A stretch of DNA of 64,000 nt from Alteromonas abrolhosensis (GTDB lineage Bacteria; Pseudomonadota; Gammaproteobacteria; Enterobacterales; Alteromonadaceae), in the NCBI RefSeq assembly GCF_001953635.1, contig NZ_MEJH01000003.1, positions 511,197 to 575,196 of the forward strand. Reading direction: 5' to 3'. The position numbers and the translations under genes were made by a program. Under the pieces are notes generated by a model. The model saw only the letters and a program-made list of their open reading frames with translations, ran no database searches and was not told the DNA's origin. This document shows positions 1 to 8,899 of the stretch, one piece after another (the stretch's first letter is position 1; each line of letters opens with the position of its first letter).

Positions 1-14
1 ACGTCTAAGCTCAT
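1..14 (-). CDS. Start of the next suf-operon gene (partial, possibly sufS)
   Basis: An ATG at position 14 reads leftward out of the window (Met-Ser-Leu-Asp). It overlaps the sufD stop in an ATGA arrangement and is preceded by a strong GGAGGTG ribosome-binding sequence lying inside the last sufD codons. Only four codons are visible, so identity cannot be read from sequence. In suf operons the gene after sufD is commonly the cysteine desulfurase sufS; that is inference from order only. Confidence 0.5.
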
Positions 15-1267
15 TTCACCTCCATTTGGGCGAAGCGCTCACTTAAAATTGGTGCTAGCCATTCACGGATTGCCGCATTAGGCACGTCATTTATAAGCTC
101 TTGAATGAAGCCAAAGTTGAGCATTACCAGTGCTTTACTGCGAGAAACGCCGCGGGTAAGCATGTAATACAAGGCTTCTTCTTCAATTTCAGCAACCGTT
201 GCACCGTGAGCACATTTTACGTCATCAGCATAAATTTCAAGCTCAGGCTTGGTGTTGATAACGCCGCGGCGAGATAGCAACAAGTTGCGGTTGTTAAGTT
301 CAGCCAATGTCTTTTGCGCGTCACGATGAATATGAATGCGACCATTAAACACGGCACGTGCTTTATCGCCTACAATCCCACGCGCGTTTTCTTCTGTTGT
401 GCCGTTAGGCATGGCATGCTCAATGGTAGAGTGAAGGTCAAATAACTCGCCTTCCGCCAGAAGATAAATGGCGTTCATTTTTGCATCGGCAAATTCGCCG
501 GCGTGATGAATGTCTACATCTAAACGGGAAAGCTCACTTCCATAGCCCACCATGGTGCTGTTAAGCGTGGTGCGGTTATGAAGTTTGAAGTGGCTGCCGC
601 CTAATTGCTTAGCTTTGCCAGTAAACATAGCAAAACGATAGTGTTCTAGATGTGCATCATCAGCTAGGTCATATTCAGCAAACGCTGTGGTTAAGCTTTC
701 CGTATCGCCAAAACCTTGCTCGATAACCGTGGCGCTCGCGCCTTCAGCGACCTTCACCACCACACGCGTATGAGCATCAACATTTTGCGACGCCATGTTC
801 ACAATGCGCACTGGCGTGTCGATTTTCACGCCTGCTTCAACATTAATAAATATACCGTGTTGGCACAGCGCATCGTTAACTAGGCCAAACATATGACGGG
901 TTGGTTTAACCTGACCGTATACACTGCTGATTGCTTGCTGCGTGGCAGTATCATCATTATTAAGTGACGTGATGCTCATGCCCGCTGGCACATTTAGCGT
1001 GTTAACCTGCGTGACCAAGACACCGTCTACAAATACAAGGTCGATAGCATTTAGGTTATCGATAGCAGGTACCGGTAAACTGTCTGCCTGAACCGCTTGC
1101 TTAGCTTCACGCTTTTCAACGGGTGTTAGCGGCGTAAAACGCCAGCTTTCGTTTCTACGGGCTGGCCAACCATCGGCTTTTAACTTTTCTAAGGCCTGCT
1201 GACGCACGGGCGCTAGGTAATCGGAGATTTGCGCCGCATCAATGACCTGTTCTAGCCATTGACTCAT
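11..1267 (-). CDS. sufD: Fe-S cluster assembly scaffold protein SufD
   Basis: A 418-residue SufD, a component of the SufBC2D scaffold that builds Fe-S clusters in the cytosol. The N-terminal helical part is followed by the SufB/SufD beta-helix core. The C-terminal region around 'DDVKCAHGATVAEIEEEALYY' keeps the conserved Cys and His used at the SufB-SufD interface. Length is close to the E. coli protein (423). The start overlaps the sufC stop by 4 bases (ATGA), so the two are translationally coupled. It is the third gene of sufB-sufC-sufD, which very probably shares the sufB promoter with an IscR-type operator. Confidence 0.95.
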   Translation of the reverse strand: MSQWLEQVIDAAQISDYLAPVRQQALEKLKADGWPARRNESWRFTPLTPVEKREAKQAVQADSLPVPAIDNLNAIDLVFVDGVLVTQVNTLNVPAGMSITSLNNDDTATQQAISSVYGQVKPTRHMFGLVNDALCQHGIFINVEAGVKIDTPVRIVNMASQNVDAHTRVVVKVAEGASATVIEQGFGDTESLTTAFAEYDLADDAHLEHYRFAMFTGKAKQLGGSHFKLHNRTTLNSTMVGYGSELSRLDVDIHHAGEFADAKMNAIYLLAEGELFDLHSTIEHAMPNGTTEENARGIVGDKARAVFNGRIHIHRDAQKTLAELNNRNLLLSRRGVINTKPELEIYADDVKCAHGATVAEIEEEALYYMLTRGVSRSKALVMLNFGFIQELINDVPNAAIREWLAPILSERFAQMEVK

Positions 1268-2025
1268 GCTTCAGCCTCCTCGTACGCTTTACCTAGGAAT
1301 GCGTATCCGCTCTTCTCGACTTCTAGCGCAAGTGACGCGTCACCGCTTTTCACGATTTTGCCATCGGCAAGAATGTGAACAAAGTCAGGCTTGATGTAGT
1401 CTAGAAGACGCTGGTAGTGGGTAACAACAATGAAGCTACGCTCACCGTCGCGCTGGCTGTTAACTCCATCGGCAACAACCTGAAGTGCGTCAACGTCAAG
1501 GCCAGAGTCTGATTCATCAAGAATACAAAGTTTCGGCTCTAGCAAAATCATTTGCATGATTTCGTTACGCTTCTTCTCACCACCAGAGAAACCTTCGTTT
1601 ACACCGCGCTTCAAGAAATCTAATGGAAGCTGTACTTGCTTACACGCTTCTTTTGCTTTCTTTAAAAACTCGGCAGCAGTTAATGGCGCTTCGCCGCGCT
1701 GTTCGCGCATAGCGTTAACTGACTCTTTCATGAATTCCATATTGCTTACGCCAGGAATCTCAACGGGGTATTGGAACGCAAGGAAAAGGCCTTCGCGGGC
1801 ACGCTCTTCTACTTCAAGCTCTAGTAGATCTTTACCGTTAAGCGTTGCTTCGCCTTCGCTTACTTCGTAACCATCACGACCAGATAGGACGTAGCCTAGT
1901 GTACTTTTACCGGCACCGTTGGGGCCCATGATAGCGTGTACTTCACCAGGTTTAACTTCAAGGTTAAGACCTTTAATGATGTTCTTCTCTTCCACGCTGG
2001 CATGTAAATTCTTGATACTAAGCAT
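1264..2025 (-). CDS. sufC: Fe-S assembly ATPase SufC
   Basis: A 253-residue ABC-type ATPase that powers the SufBC2D scaffold. It carries a Walker A loop (GPNGAGKST), the family variant of the ABC signature (FSGGEKKRNE), Walker B (LCILDESDSGLD) and the H-loop (VVTHYQR). These are the hallmarks of SufC as opposed to a transporter ATPase. It starts 3 bases after the sufB stop and overlaps sufD by 4 bases, so sufBCD is one compact transcription unit. Confidence 0.97.
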   Translation of the reverse strand: MLSIKNLHASVEEKNIIKGLNLEVKPGEVHAIMGPNGAGKSTLGYVLSGRDGYEVSEGEATLNGKDLLELEVEERAREGLFLAFQYPVEIPGVSNMEFMKESVNAMREQRGEAPLTAAEFLKKAKEACKQVQLPLDFLKRGVNEGFSGGEKKRNEIMQMILLEPKLCILDESDSGLDVDALQVVADGVNSQRDGERSFIVVTHYQRLLDYIKPDFVHILADGKIVKSGDASLALEVEKSGYAFLGKAYEEAEA

Positions 2026-2028
2026 TGA

Positions 2029-3465
2029 TTACCCCACTGAACCTTCAAGACTAATTTCGAGCAGCTTGCCGGCTTCTACGGCAAATTCCATTGGCAGCTC
2101 TTTGAATACTTCTTTACAGAAACCGTTAACAATCATAGAAACGGCCTTCTCTGTGTCTAAGCCACGCTGCTGACACAGGAATAATTGTTCGTCGCTCACC
2201 TTCGATGTTGTTGCTTCGTGTTCAACAATCGCAGAAGGGTTGCGGCTTTCGATATACGGGAACGTGTGCGCGCCACATTTGTCACCGATAAGTAGCGAGT
2301 CACACTCGGTGAAGTTACGTGCACCGTCTGCGCGAGGGCCCATTTGAACCAGCCCGCGATAGGCGTTATTGCTGTGACCCGCTGAGATACCTTTAGAGAT
2401 GATGGTCGACTTGGTGTTTTTACCCACATGGATCATCTTAGTACCGGTATCAGCCTGCTGGCGACCGCGAGTTAGCGCTACTGAGTAGAATTCACCTACA
2501 CTATTGTCGCCTTTAAGTACACAGCTTGGGTACTTCCACGTAACCGCAGAGCCCGTTTCAACCTGCGTCCACGAGATTTTGGCATTAGTATGCGCTACAC
2601 CACGTTTTGTCACGAAGTTGTAGATACCGCCTTTACCGTTCTCGTCACCTGGGTACCAGTTCTGTACCGTTGAGTATTTAATTTGCGCATCGTCCATTGC
2701 CACTAGCTCAACCACTGCCGCATGCAGCTGGTTTTCATCGCGCTGTGGAGCGGTACAACCTTCAAGGTAGCTTACATAGCTGCCTTCATCAGCAACAATC
2801 AAGGTGCGCTCGAACTGACCGGTGTTCATTTCGTTAATACGGAAATAAGTAGAAAGCTCCATTGGGCAACGTGTGCCTTTTGGAATATAAACAAATGAAC
2901 CGTCAGTAAATACAGCGCTGTTAAGCGCAGCAAAGTAGTTATCTGTGCGCGGCACTACCGAACCAATGTATTTCTTTACAAGGTCTGGGTACTTCTGAAG
3001 CGCTTCAGAAATTGGGCAAAAGATCACGCCCGCTTCTTCAAGCTTATCGCGGAACGTCGTAACAACCGATACCGAGTCGAATACCGCATCTACCGCAACA
3101 CCTGCCAGCATTTCCTGCTCGTGTAGAGGAATGCCCAGCTTTTCATAGGTGCGAAGTAGCTCAGGATCAACTTCATCTAGCGACTTAGGCTTATCTTTCA
3201 TACTCTTTGGTGCCGAGTAATAAGAAATGGCCTGATAATCGATTTTCGGATAGTCGACATGCGCCCAATCTGGCTCTTCCATTTCTAGCCATGCATGATA
3301 AGACTTCAAACGCCATTCAAGCATCCATTCAGGCTCGTTTTTCATTGCTGATATGCGGCGGATAACCGACTCGTCCAGGCCGCTTTCAAACGTTTCCGAT
3401 TCGATTTCTGAATAGAAACCCGCATCGTACTTTCTTTCTAACGCCTGTTCGATCTGTTCACTCAT
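2029..3465 (-). CDS. sufB: Fe-S cluster assembly protein SufB
   Basis: A 478-residue SufB, the scaffold subunit on which the cluster is assembled. The C-terminal core contains the conserved [20 protein letters not shown] segment, with the Cys and His residues needed for scaffold activity. It is slightly shorter than E. coli SufB (495). Unlike E. coli there is no sufA upstream: sufB is first in its unit. It lies 494 bases after the desulfurase gene and has its own promoter candidate at 3658-3686, with an IscR-like operator across the -35 element. Confidence 0.96.
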   Translation of the reverse strand: MSEQIEQALERKYDAGFYSEIESETFESGLDESVIRRISAMKNEPEWMLEWRLKSYHAWLEMEEPDWAHVDYPKIDYQAISYYSAPKSMKDKPKSLDEVDPELLRTYEKLGIPLHEQEMLAGVAVDAVFDSVSVVTTFRDKLEEAGVIFCPISEALQKYPDLVKKYIGSVVPRTDNYFAALNSAVFTDGSFVYIPKGTRCPMELSTYFRINEMNTGQFERTLIVADEGSYVSYLEGCTAPQRDENQLHAAVVELVAMDDAQIKYSTVQNWYPGDENGKGGIYNFVTKRGVAHTNAKISWTQVETGSAVTWKYPSCVLKGDNSVGEFYSVALTRGRQQADTGTKMIHVGKNTKSTIISKGISAGHSNNAYRGLVQMGPRADGARNFTECDSLLIGDKCGAHTFPYIESRNPSAIVEHEATTSKVSDEQLFLCQQRGLDTEKAVSMIVNGFCKEVFKELPMEFAVEAGKLLEISLEGSVG

Positions 3466-3959
3466 GTTGGGATCTCACTTGTTTGCCTGCATTTGCTGCC
3501 ACTAACCTTTCTACTTAACTGGCAAATAAATCACCCCACGGTCTTGGTAATTTATATAGACTTTCAACTTCAACAACTTAATTTACTTGGGTAATTCCCC
3601 AAAAGCATTGTCGAAACTGCCAGTTACATTGCGGACAGCCTAAAATTTTGGTGCCGTAGTATATAATACCCGACTATTTCACTCAAATATTCAGCCATTA
3701 ATTTATGGCTACTTACGCGTTTTAAGCGCTGCTTAAAGGTCAATTTCCTTCAAACGCGCATTAATTTTCTTCCACATTCACTAAAATAAAAGGAATGCAC
3801 TAACACAACCTACGCTTTGCCTAATACAAAAACGCGCGCTCAAACCACTGTTACAATGCTTATTCGGCCACTACGTTTAGCTATGAATAAAGCACTATGG
3901 CTTAATCTCTCTGTTCTGCGCGTTCAGCCAGTCGCCTAACTAGACGACGGTATAGGCGT
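3466..3959. other. Intergenic region between the desulfurase gene and sufB
   Basis: 494 bases without a convincing gene. It contains the IscR-like operator and promoter of sufB (annotated separately). If that promoter is used, sufB mRNA has a leader of roughly 185 bases (about 3466-3650), in which I recognise no known riboswitch or RNA family. The part nearest the desulfurase (3691-3959) shows nothing I can name. Confidence 0.6.
3658..3690 (-). promoter_or_regulatory. sufB promoter overlapped by an IscR type-1-like operator
   Basis: The 25-base element at 3666-3690 reads ATACCCGACTATTTC then ACTCAAATAT on the plus strand. It matches the published IscR type 1 consensus (ATASYYGACTRWWWYAGTCRRSTAT) at 23 of 25 positions by my count. 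On the minus strand a -35 TTGAGT (3681-3686), a 17-base spacer and a -10 TATACT (3658-3663) are visible, so the operator covers the -35 and the spacer. Occupancy would block RNA polymerase. In E. coli, type 1 sites are bound by [2Fe-2S]-IscR; repression here is inferred. Confidence 0.8.
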
Positions 3960-5126
3960 TTATGCTGAAACCGCTTGGCGTAGTCTTGTGGTTACATCGA
4001 CTACTTTTTGTATTACGTAATCGATGTCTTCTTGGGTCGTAAAGCGCCCCACGCTGAATCTAATCCCTGCATGCGCCAATTCGTTGCTGCGGCCAATCGC
4101 TTTTAACACATACGAAGGCTCTAAACTCGCTGACGTACATGCCGACCCTGAAGATACGGCAATGTCATTTAAGCCCATCATCAAGCTTTCGCCGTCTACA
4201 TTAGCAAAACTTACATTTAGAATGCCCGGGATACGCTGTGTTGCGTGGCCGTTTAAATAGATATCGTCGAGCTGTTGAAGGCCCTTCCAAAGCGATTCAC
4301 GCAGCGCTAATATGCGCGCACTGTCCTCTTCCAATTTTGAGGAGGCTAGCGCGATGGCTTCACCCATTCCAACAATTTGATGGGTGGCTAATGTACCCGA
4401 CCGCATGCCGCGTTCGTGGCCACCGCCATGAATTTGTGCCACCAGATTGATTTTGGGACGGCGACGCACATATAGCGCCCCCATACCTTTCGGGCCGTAT
4501 ATCTTATGCGCCGAAATAGACAGCAAATCTACCGGAAGCTCAGCTAAATCAATGGCAATTTTGCCCACACTTTGCGCACCATCAACATGAAAAAGAACGC
4601 CTTTGTCACGACAAAGCTGGCCAATAGCTTGAATGTCTTGGATAACGCCGAGTTCATTGTTCACATGCATCACCGACACCAAAATAGTGTCGTCGCGCAA
4701 CGCGTTTTCGAGATCTTTTAAATCAATTAAACCGTTTGGTGATACTTCAAGATAGGTAACCTCAAAGCCTTGGCTTTGCAAGTACTCACAGGTATCCAAC
4801 ACCGCTTTATGTTCGGTGTTAACGGTAATGATATGTTTGCCTTTATTGGCATAACCTTTGGCGACGCCTTTTATAGCAAGATTGTTCGATTCAGTGGCCC
4901 CCGAAGTAAAAACAATTTCCCTAGGGTCGCAATTAAGCGCGTCGCTGATTTGATTTCTAGCAACATCAACCGCTTCTTCTGCCATCCAGCCGAAGCGATA
5001 GCTACGAGAAGCTGGATTACCAAAGTTGCCATCCAGCGTTAGGCATTTTGCCATTGCCTCGGCCACACTTGGGTCTACTGGTGTTGTTGCTGCGTAATCT
5101 AAATAAATGGGTGTTGATAAAGCCAT
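3960..5126 (-). CDS. iscS: IscS-type cysteine desulfurase lacking the usual C-terminal tail
   Basis: A 388-residue PLP-dependent group I (NifS/IscS) cysteine desulfurase that releases sulfur from cysteine as an enzyme persulfide. Visible features are the PLP lysine in [10 protein letters not shown] (Lys208), the His/Asp/Gln cofactor residues (HVDGAQS, about 180-186) and the catalytic loop [14 protein letters not shown] (Cys330). E. coli IscS has 404 residues and ends in an extension used to bind IscU. This protein stops at about the point where that tail would begin. It follows iscR by 18 bases and is evidently co-transcribed with it. Without iscU nearby, the sulfur acceptor may be the SufBCD system; that is inference. 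Confidence 0.92.
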   Translation of the reverse strand: MALSTPIYLDYAATTPVDPSVAEAMAKCLTLDGNFGNPASRSYRFGWMAEEAVDVARNQISDALNCDPREIVFTSGATESNNLAIKGVAKGYANKGKHIITVNTEHKAVLDTCEYLQSQGFEVTYLEVSPNGLIDLKDLENALRDDTILVSVMHVNNELGVIQDIQAIGQLCRDKGVLFHVDGAQSVGKIAIDLAELPVDLLSISAHKIYGPKGMGALYVRRRPKINLVAQIHGGGHERGMRSGTLATHQIVGMGEAIALASSKLEEDSARILALRESLWKGLQQLDDIYLNGHATQRIPGILNVSFANVDGESLMMGLNDIAVSSGSACTSASLEPSYVLKAIGRSNELAHAGIRFSVGRFTTQEDIDYVIQKVVDVTTRLRQAVSA

Positions 5127-5144
5127 GCGTTACTCAATACCAAT

Positions 5145-5630
5145 TTAAAGTTGGATACTAACTTCAATATCTTTGGTGATATGACGAAGTGAGGCATTAC
5201 CGTCTTGACGGTCGGCTACCTCTTGCACATCACGCTTTGCCATTAACTCGCCCAACGTAATTGAATTTAAAAACGCCGCAATGCGATCACTTAGGTCTTG
5301 CCACAAGCTGTGCGTTAGGCAGCGATCGCCTCCTTGGCAGTCTGCTTGTCCTTGGCAACGTGTCGCATCTATGGACTCGTCAACGGCGCGAATAACTTCG
5401 CCTATCGCAATTTTGCTTGCTTCACGGCCTAATAAATAGCCGCCGCCAGGCCCGCGGACGCTGTCTACCAATTGCTCTTTACGCAATCGAGAAAAAAGCT
5501 GTTCAAGGTAAGATAAAGAAATTTCTTGTCGTTCTGAAATGTCGGCAAGAGGCACTGGACCACGCTTTGAATGCAAAGCGACATCAAGCATTGCGGTTAC
5601 CGCATAGCGCCCTTTAGAAGTGAGTTTCAT
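5145..5630 (-). CDS. iscR: Fe-S-sensing transcriptional regulator IscR
   Basis: A 161-residue Rrf2-family regulator. The N-terminal winged helix (about 1-60) is followed by the cluster-binding motif. Cys92, Cys98, Cys104 and His107 are all present at the same positions as in E. coli IscR, so it should ligate [2Fe-2S]. It heads the iscR-desulfurase unit, and tandem IscR type-1-like sites lie just upstream (5669-5718), implying negative autoregulation. A third site in front of sufB suggests it also sets the level of SufBCD. Confidence 0.97.
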   Translation of the reverse strand: MKLTSKGRYAVTAMLDVALHSKRGPVPLADISERQEISLSYLEQLFSRLRKEQLVDSVRGPGGGYLLGREASKIAIGEVIRAVDESIDATRCQGQADCQGGDRCLTHSLWQDLSDRIAAFLNSITLGELMAKRDVQEVADRQDGNASLRHITKDIEVSIQL

Positions 5631-5660
5631 TGGATTCTCCCGCCGTTTTGTAGTGCGGGA

Positions 5661-5718
5661 ATTTTCACATACCCGACTAAATTGGTCAAGTATAAGACCC
5701 AGTAAATTAGTCAGGTAT
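5661..5718 (-). promoter_or_regulatory. iscR promoter with tandem IscR type-1-like operators
   Basis: Two adjacent 25-base elements. Site 1 (5669-5693) begins ATACCCGACTAAATT and ends GGTCAAGTAT, matching the type 1 consensus at 24 of 25 positions by my count. Site 2 (5694-5718) is weaker (about 20 of 25), with one strong half, AGTCAGGTAT. On the minus strand a -35 TTGACC (5684-5689) and a -10-like GAAAAT (5661-5666) are 17 bases apart, with site 1 across them. Tandem sites at iscR are also found in E. coli and mediate autorepression. Confidence 0.85.
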
Positions 5719-5743
5719 TATTGATTAAAATGATTACAAAAAT

Positions 5744-6325
5744 CTATCGACGTAAAAGTTTGTGTAAGGTGCGTTGGTCGAAGTAACTTTCAGAGCTTAT
5801 GCTATTTTTTCTGTTGAAAGTCATTAATGCTTGGTAGAGCTCTTCCGATAAACTTCCATCTACGGGTCCTTTAAACAACCCCAACTCAGTAAGGGCTTCT
5901 TGAACATCAATGACTACTTGCTTGTATACATTTACAGCAGCACCATTTACGTACACCTCTTCTGCGCCAACAAATTCGCTTATGCGATTTTCAAAAAGCT
6001 CGTTAAGCATTTGTGTTGATGCTTGGAAATAGCTCAACTTTTGGTTTTTTCCACAGTAGTGATAGATGTAATTTGACAGTGTTTCAACCGTTTCCCATGA
6101 TGAAACATCAAACGTTTCTGGCCAATGCTGGTTTTGACCCGTGATGTAGCCATTGAGCCAACCAGCGAACAAATATTTCTGAGACTCGTTATTTTCGATT
6201 GCCTTTCGAAAAGTTTCACAAGAGGCATTACCAACGCCTTTCACTGCGAACTTTCCATTTTTGTCTATAGCGAAAGACCCGGCAGAGAACGAGAAAAGTA
6301 ACAAAATTATGGCACAACGCTTCAT
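5744..6325 (-). CDS. Secreted protein with C-terminal peptidoglycan-binding-like domain
   Basis: 193 residues. A clear signal peptide (about 1-19, ending SAGSFA) is followed by a region of about 100 residues with spaced cysteines and aromatic residues (SCETF, WLNGYITG, YIYHYCG). That part resembles small periplasmic proteins of the Rap1a/HdeA kind only loosely. The C-terminal 60 residues (about 130-191: DVQEALTELGLFKGPVDGSL, then FNRKN and TLHKLL) look like a PG_binding_1 fold: a repeat of helices with a glycine-rich turn that binds cell wall. No catalytic motif is visible. It lies downstream of the PEP-CTERM-like gene with an intervening hairpin. Specific function unknown. Confidence 0.75.
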   Translation of the reverse strand: MKRCAIILLLFSFSAGSFAIDKNGKFAVKGVGNASCETFRKAIENNESQKYLFAGWLNGYITGQNQHWPETFDVSSWETVETLSNYIYHYCGKNQKLSYFQASTQMLNELFENRISEFVGAEEVYVNGAAVNVYKQVVIDVQEALTELGLFKGPVDGSLSEELYQALMTFNRKNSISSESYFDQRTLHKLLRR

Positions 6326-6346
6326 ATTAAATCCCTTTCATGAACA

Positions 6347-6370
6347 AGCCGTCGATAAATATCGACGGCT
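6347..6370 (-). terminator. Perfect 10-bp hairpin between two secreted-protein genes
   Basis: AGCCGTCGAT, loop AAAT, ATCGACGGCT is a perfect 10-bp stem. On the minus strand it directly follows the stop of the PEP-CTERM-like gene and is followed by TTGTTC, a poor U-tract. It may be a weak terminator or an mRNA-stabilising hairpin between the two genes. Confidence 0.45.
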
Positions 6371-6390
6371 ATTACTACCTAATCAACGCC

Positions 6391-7830
6391 TTATTTACGC
6401 GCCAATACTCTTCTACGAACCAAGAAGAACCCAGATATTAAAAATAAAACTAACACCTGCGGTTCATCGACTCCAGTTGGTGGCAGAGAGTCTACTGTCA
6501 ATGCGGTCATCAGTAATTCGGTGGCATCACCGTCCCAGTCTAAGAACAGTGGAAACGCAGTGGCGAAATCAGGATCTTCAACATCAAGGAACCGATCTAA
6601 GCCTACAAGGCTAAATTCAGAAACAGTAAACCCTAACGAAGAAAAATCAAACAACTCTCCGGGACTCAAAACCTCTACAACACTACCACCAATTACAAGT
6701 TCGATATCACCAAACCCCAATGATGCACTTGGCGCTTGAAGACTAGTAAACGTTGCGCCTCCAGCCAATGCATATTCGAAACCATAAGCGTACGGTGGAT
6801 CGAACCAGCGACCAGGTTCTGGAGAAGTAAAAACAAACTCACCGGGAGCTGGTACAAACGGTAATACCGGATTGTCCTCACTACTGCCTGGTTCTATTCC
6901 ACCAACCCCGCCGAAGCCAAATAAAAATGTTGCAGGTAAGCCATCTCCAGGAGATCCTGCTTGTTGGCCCAATGAATATACATCGGCATTCAAAAGATCT
7001 AATGCAGCGATAGCAGCATCTTCGCCGGCCGCACTTCCATAAAATATATTAAAGGTTCGTGCCCCACCCGCTTCAATTTCACCAAAAGCGAAATCAAATA
7101 CGGAACCGTGGTCAGAAGGGCCATTGTCTTCAAAATCTACATTTATGGTGCTTGAATTCTGTGCGCCTGCGCTTACTAGAGGGTTAACATTTGCAAAGCC
7201 ATTATCACTAGCATACCGCACGTTGCCGCCGTTTGATTCTAAATTCGCTTCAACACCAACATGAGTAACGTATTCGCTAAATTCAGTGGGTGGTATATCC
7301 CAATCCATTGCTCGACGATATACCACATCGTTCAACACACTGCCCGTATTGTTTGTAATCGTGACCGACGCTTGAAATACGCCTTGCGCAAGAGAACGGC
7401 CATATGCATGCTGCACACTGACGGCTGCAGCGCTTAAGTCAACCGACGACGTAATCGCAAAATCAGTTGCTCCGAACGTGCCTCCAGTTAAGCCGCCAAT
7501 TCCGCCATTGGCGACACTAGCCCAGCCAGATACCCTGTTATCGGATGTGGTAGCCGCTACGCCCCACCCTTCGCATAGACAACCTGGTGAAGTTGCATCA
7601 CCTAGACCATCTCTCCATAAACCAACGGGTTGAGTACCAAATTCTGCCAAGAATTCATCAGGCAAGCCATCTACTTCAGAAGGCCTCACGTTTAAGTGGC
7701 CTTCATTATTGACGCCTAAATAGGTATCGCCGTATTTTATAATAGCTGAAGCATTAGCTATAGACGCACTCATACAAGATGAGATTATAGCCATACCCAG
7801 TAGCGTTTTACTGCTGCTGAGAAATTTCAT
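6391..7830 (-). CDS. Secreted PEP-CTERM-like surface protein (DEP variant of the signal)
   Basis: 479 residues with a signal peptide (about 1-28). The long body is rich in Gly, Ala, Ser, Asp and beta-prone residues with no enzyme motif I recognise. The C-terminus has the three-part architecture of exosortase substrates: VDEP at about 454, a hydrophobic helix (LVLFLISGFFLV) and a basic tail (RRRVLARK). The canonical motif is VPEP, so this is a variant. The exosortase A gene lies at about 61 kb in this window. A sigma-54-like element (7897-7912) upstream supports membership of the same regulon. Expected fate: export, cleavage at the C-terminal signal and attachment or release outside the cell. 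Confidence 0.7.
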   Translation of the reverse strand: MKFLSSSKTLLGMAIISSCMSASIANASAIIKYGDTYLGVNNEGHLNVRPSEVDGLPDEFLAEFGTQPVGLWRDGLGDATSPGCLCEGWGVAATTSDNRVSGWASVANGGIGGLTGGTFGATDFAITSSVDLSAAAVSVQHAYGRSLAQGVFQASVTITNNTGSVLNDVVYRRAMDWDIPPTEFSEYVTHVGVEANLESNGGNVRYASDNGFANVNPLVSAGAQNSSTINVDFEDNGPSDHGSVFDFAFGEIEAGGARTFNIFYGSAAGEDAAIAALDLLNADVYSLGQQAGSPGDGLPATFLFGFGGVGGIEPGSSEDNPVLPFVPAPGEFVFTSPEPGRWFDPPYAYGFEYALAGGATFTSLQAPSASLGFGDIELVIGGSVVEVLSPGELFDFSSLGFTVSEFSLVGLDRFLDVEDPDFATAFPLFLDWDGDATELLMTALTVDSLPPTGVDEPQVLVLFLISGFFLVRRRVLARK

Positions 7831-7896
7831 ATGTTAATCCTTTTTTAATATGCAAATTATTGATATGGACTTCGTCTTAGGAAGTATAAGTCTTTT

Positions 7897-7912
7897 AGCA
7901 TAAATCAGGCCA
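7897..7912 (-). promoter_or_regulatory. Candidate sigma-54 promoter of the DEP-CTERM gene
   Basis: On the minus strand the element reads TGGCCTGATTTATGCT. It keeps the essential GG (-24) and GC (-12) at correct spacing and matches TGGCACGNNNNTTGCW at 9 of 12 defined positions by my count. The predicted transcript start would be roughly 55 bases before the start codon at 7830. It is weaker than the site before the PEP-CTERM gene at 39912. Confidence 0.4.
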
Positions 7913-8030
7913 CGCCTTAACATACTGTATTTAATAGCTATTTTAAAAACGCCATGCGGGATAGTAAAGAAAGTTGACACGTCTTACGATGGCACATTAC
8001 CAACATAATGTTGCACATCTGTAAAATTCA

Positions 8031-8050
8031 GGGGAGAGGGTTCCCTCCCT
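8031..8050 (-). terminator. Weak GC-rich hairpin after cysE
   Basis: GGGGAGAGGG-TT-CCCTCCCT can form a short imperfect G-C stem just past the cysE stop. The following bases on the minus strand (TGAATTTTAC) give only a short U-run, so termination strength is doubtful. Confidence 0.3.
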
Positions 8051-8069
8051 ATTTAAATAAAAGAAAAGC

Positions 8070-8894
8070 TCAAATAGCGGGGTCGAAAGAAGAATGAGCC
8101 TTCTCTCGCTCTTGGGTTTCCGTTAGGTCGAAACCCGTTTCTGCGAAATCTTCAGCGCTAATATTGTGTAAATTATCGGTACACACATCGCCACCTAGCG
8201 ACTGAATGACCTTGCACATCTCTTCCACTTTGGTGTCCATTTGGTGCATGTGCTCTAGCATTATGCCCATCGCATTGGCCACAGGATCAGGGTTATCTGG
8301 CGCGACAGCATAGGCATCAAAACCATATTTTTGGGCAATTTTATCTCGCTCGGGGTTTACCGACGCATTCATCTCTTTTTGCTTCGAGATAATGATACGA
8401 CCGGGGATCCCCACCGCTGTAGCGCCGTCAGGAATATCTTTTACGACCACAGAGTTAGACCCTACTTTAGCGTTTTCCCCTATAATAATCGGCCCTAACA
8501 CTTTGGCACCAGCGCCGACTACCGCGCCTTTTTTAAGGGTCGGGTGGCGCTTACCTGCTTTCCAGCTAGTGCCTCCAAGAGTAACGCCGTGGTAAAGGGT
8601 GACATCGTCGCCAATTTCTGCTGTTTCACCAATGACCACACCCATACCGTGGTCGATAAACACCCGTCGTCCTAACGTGGCGCCGGGATGAATTTCAATC
8701 CCCGTAAGCCAGCGGCTAAAGGTTGATAAACTGCGTGCCAACCATTTCCATTCAGCCTTCCATAGTTTGTGACTGATGCGATGTAGCCACACTGCATGAA
8801 GGCCAGGATAGTTAGTTAGCACTTCAAAGGTGTTTCTGGCCGCTGGGTCGCGATGAAAAACACCTTGAATATCATCTTTTATACGGGCGAACAT
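8070..8894 (-). CDS. cysE: Serine O-acetyltransferase CysE
   Basis: 274 residues, matching E. coli CysE (273). It makes O-acetylserine from serine and acetyl-CoA, the first step of cysteine synthesis. The N-terminal helical domain (about 1-130) is followed by left-handed beta-helix hexapeptide repeats. The catalytic His lies in the [19 protein letters not shown] segment, and the [14 protein letters not shown] loop is also present. It sits 5 bases after trmJ on the same strand. Its position beside iscR is conserved in several gammaproteobacteria, which fits cysteine as the sulfur source for Fe-S clusters. Confidence 0.96.
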   Translation of the reverse strand: MFARIKDDIQGVFHRDPAARNTFEVLTNYPGLHAVWLHRISHKLWKAEWKWLARSLSTFSRWLTGIEIHPGATLGRRVFIDHGMGVVIGETAEIGDDVTLYHGVTLGGTSWKAGKRHPTLKKGAVVGAGAKVLGPIIIGENAKVGSNSVVVKDIPDGATAVGIPGRIIISKQKEMNASVNPERDKIAQKYGFDAYAVAPDNPDPVANAMGIMLEHMHQMDTKVEEMCKVIQSLGGDVCTDNLHNISAEDFAETGFDLTETQEREKAHSSFDPAI

Positions 8895-8899
8895 AGTGT

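Noticed and set aside
6261..6739. Open frames of 117 and 72 codons antisense to the secreted-protein genes
   Set aside because: They overlap two signal-peptide-bearing genes on the other strand and lack ribosome-binding sites and domain-like patterns.
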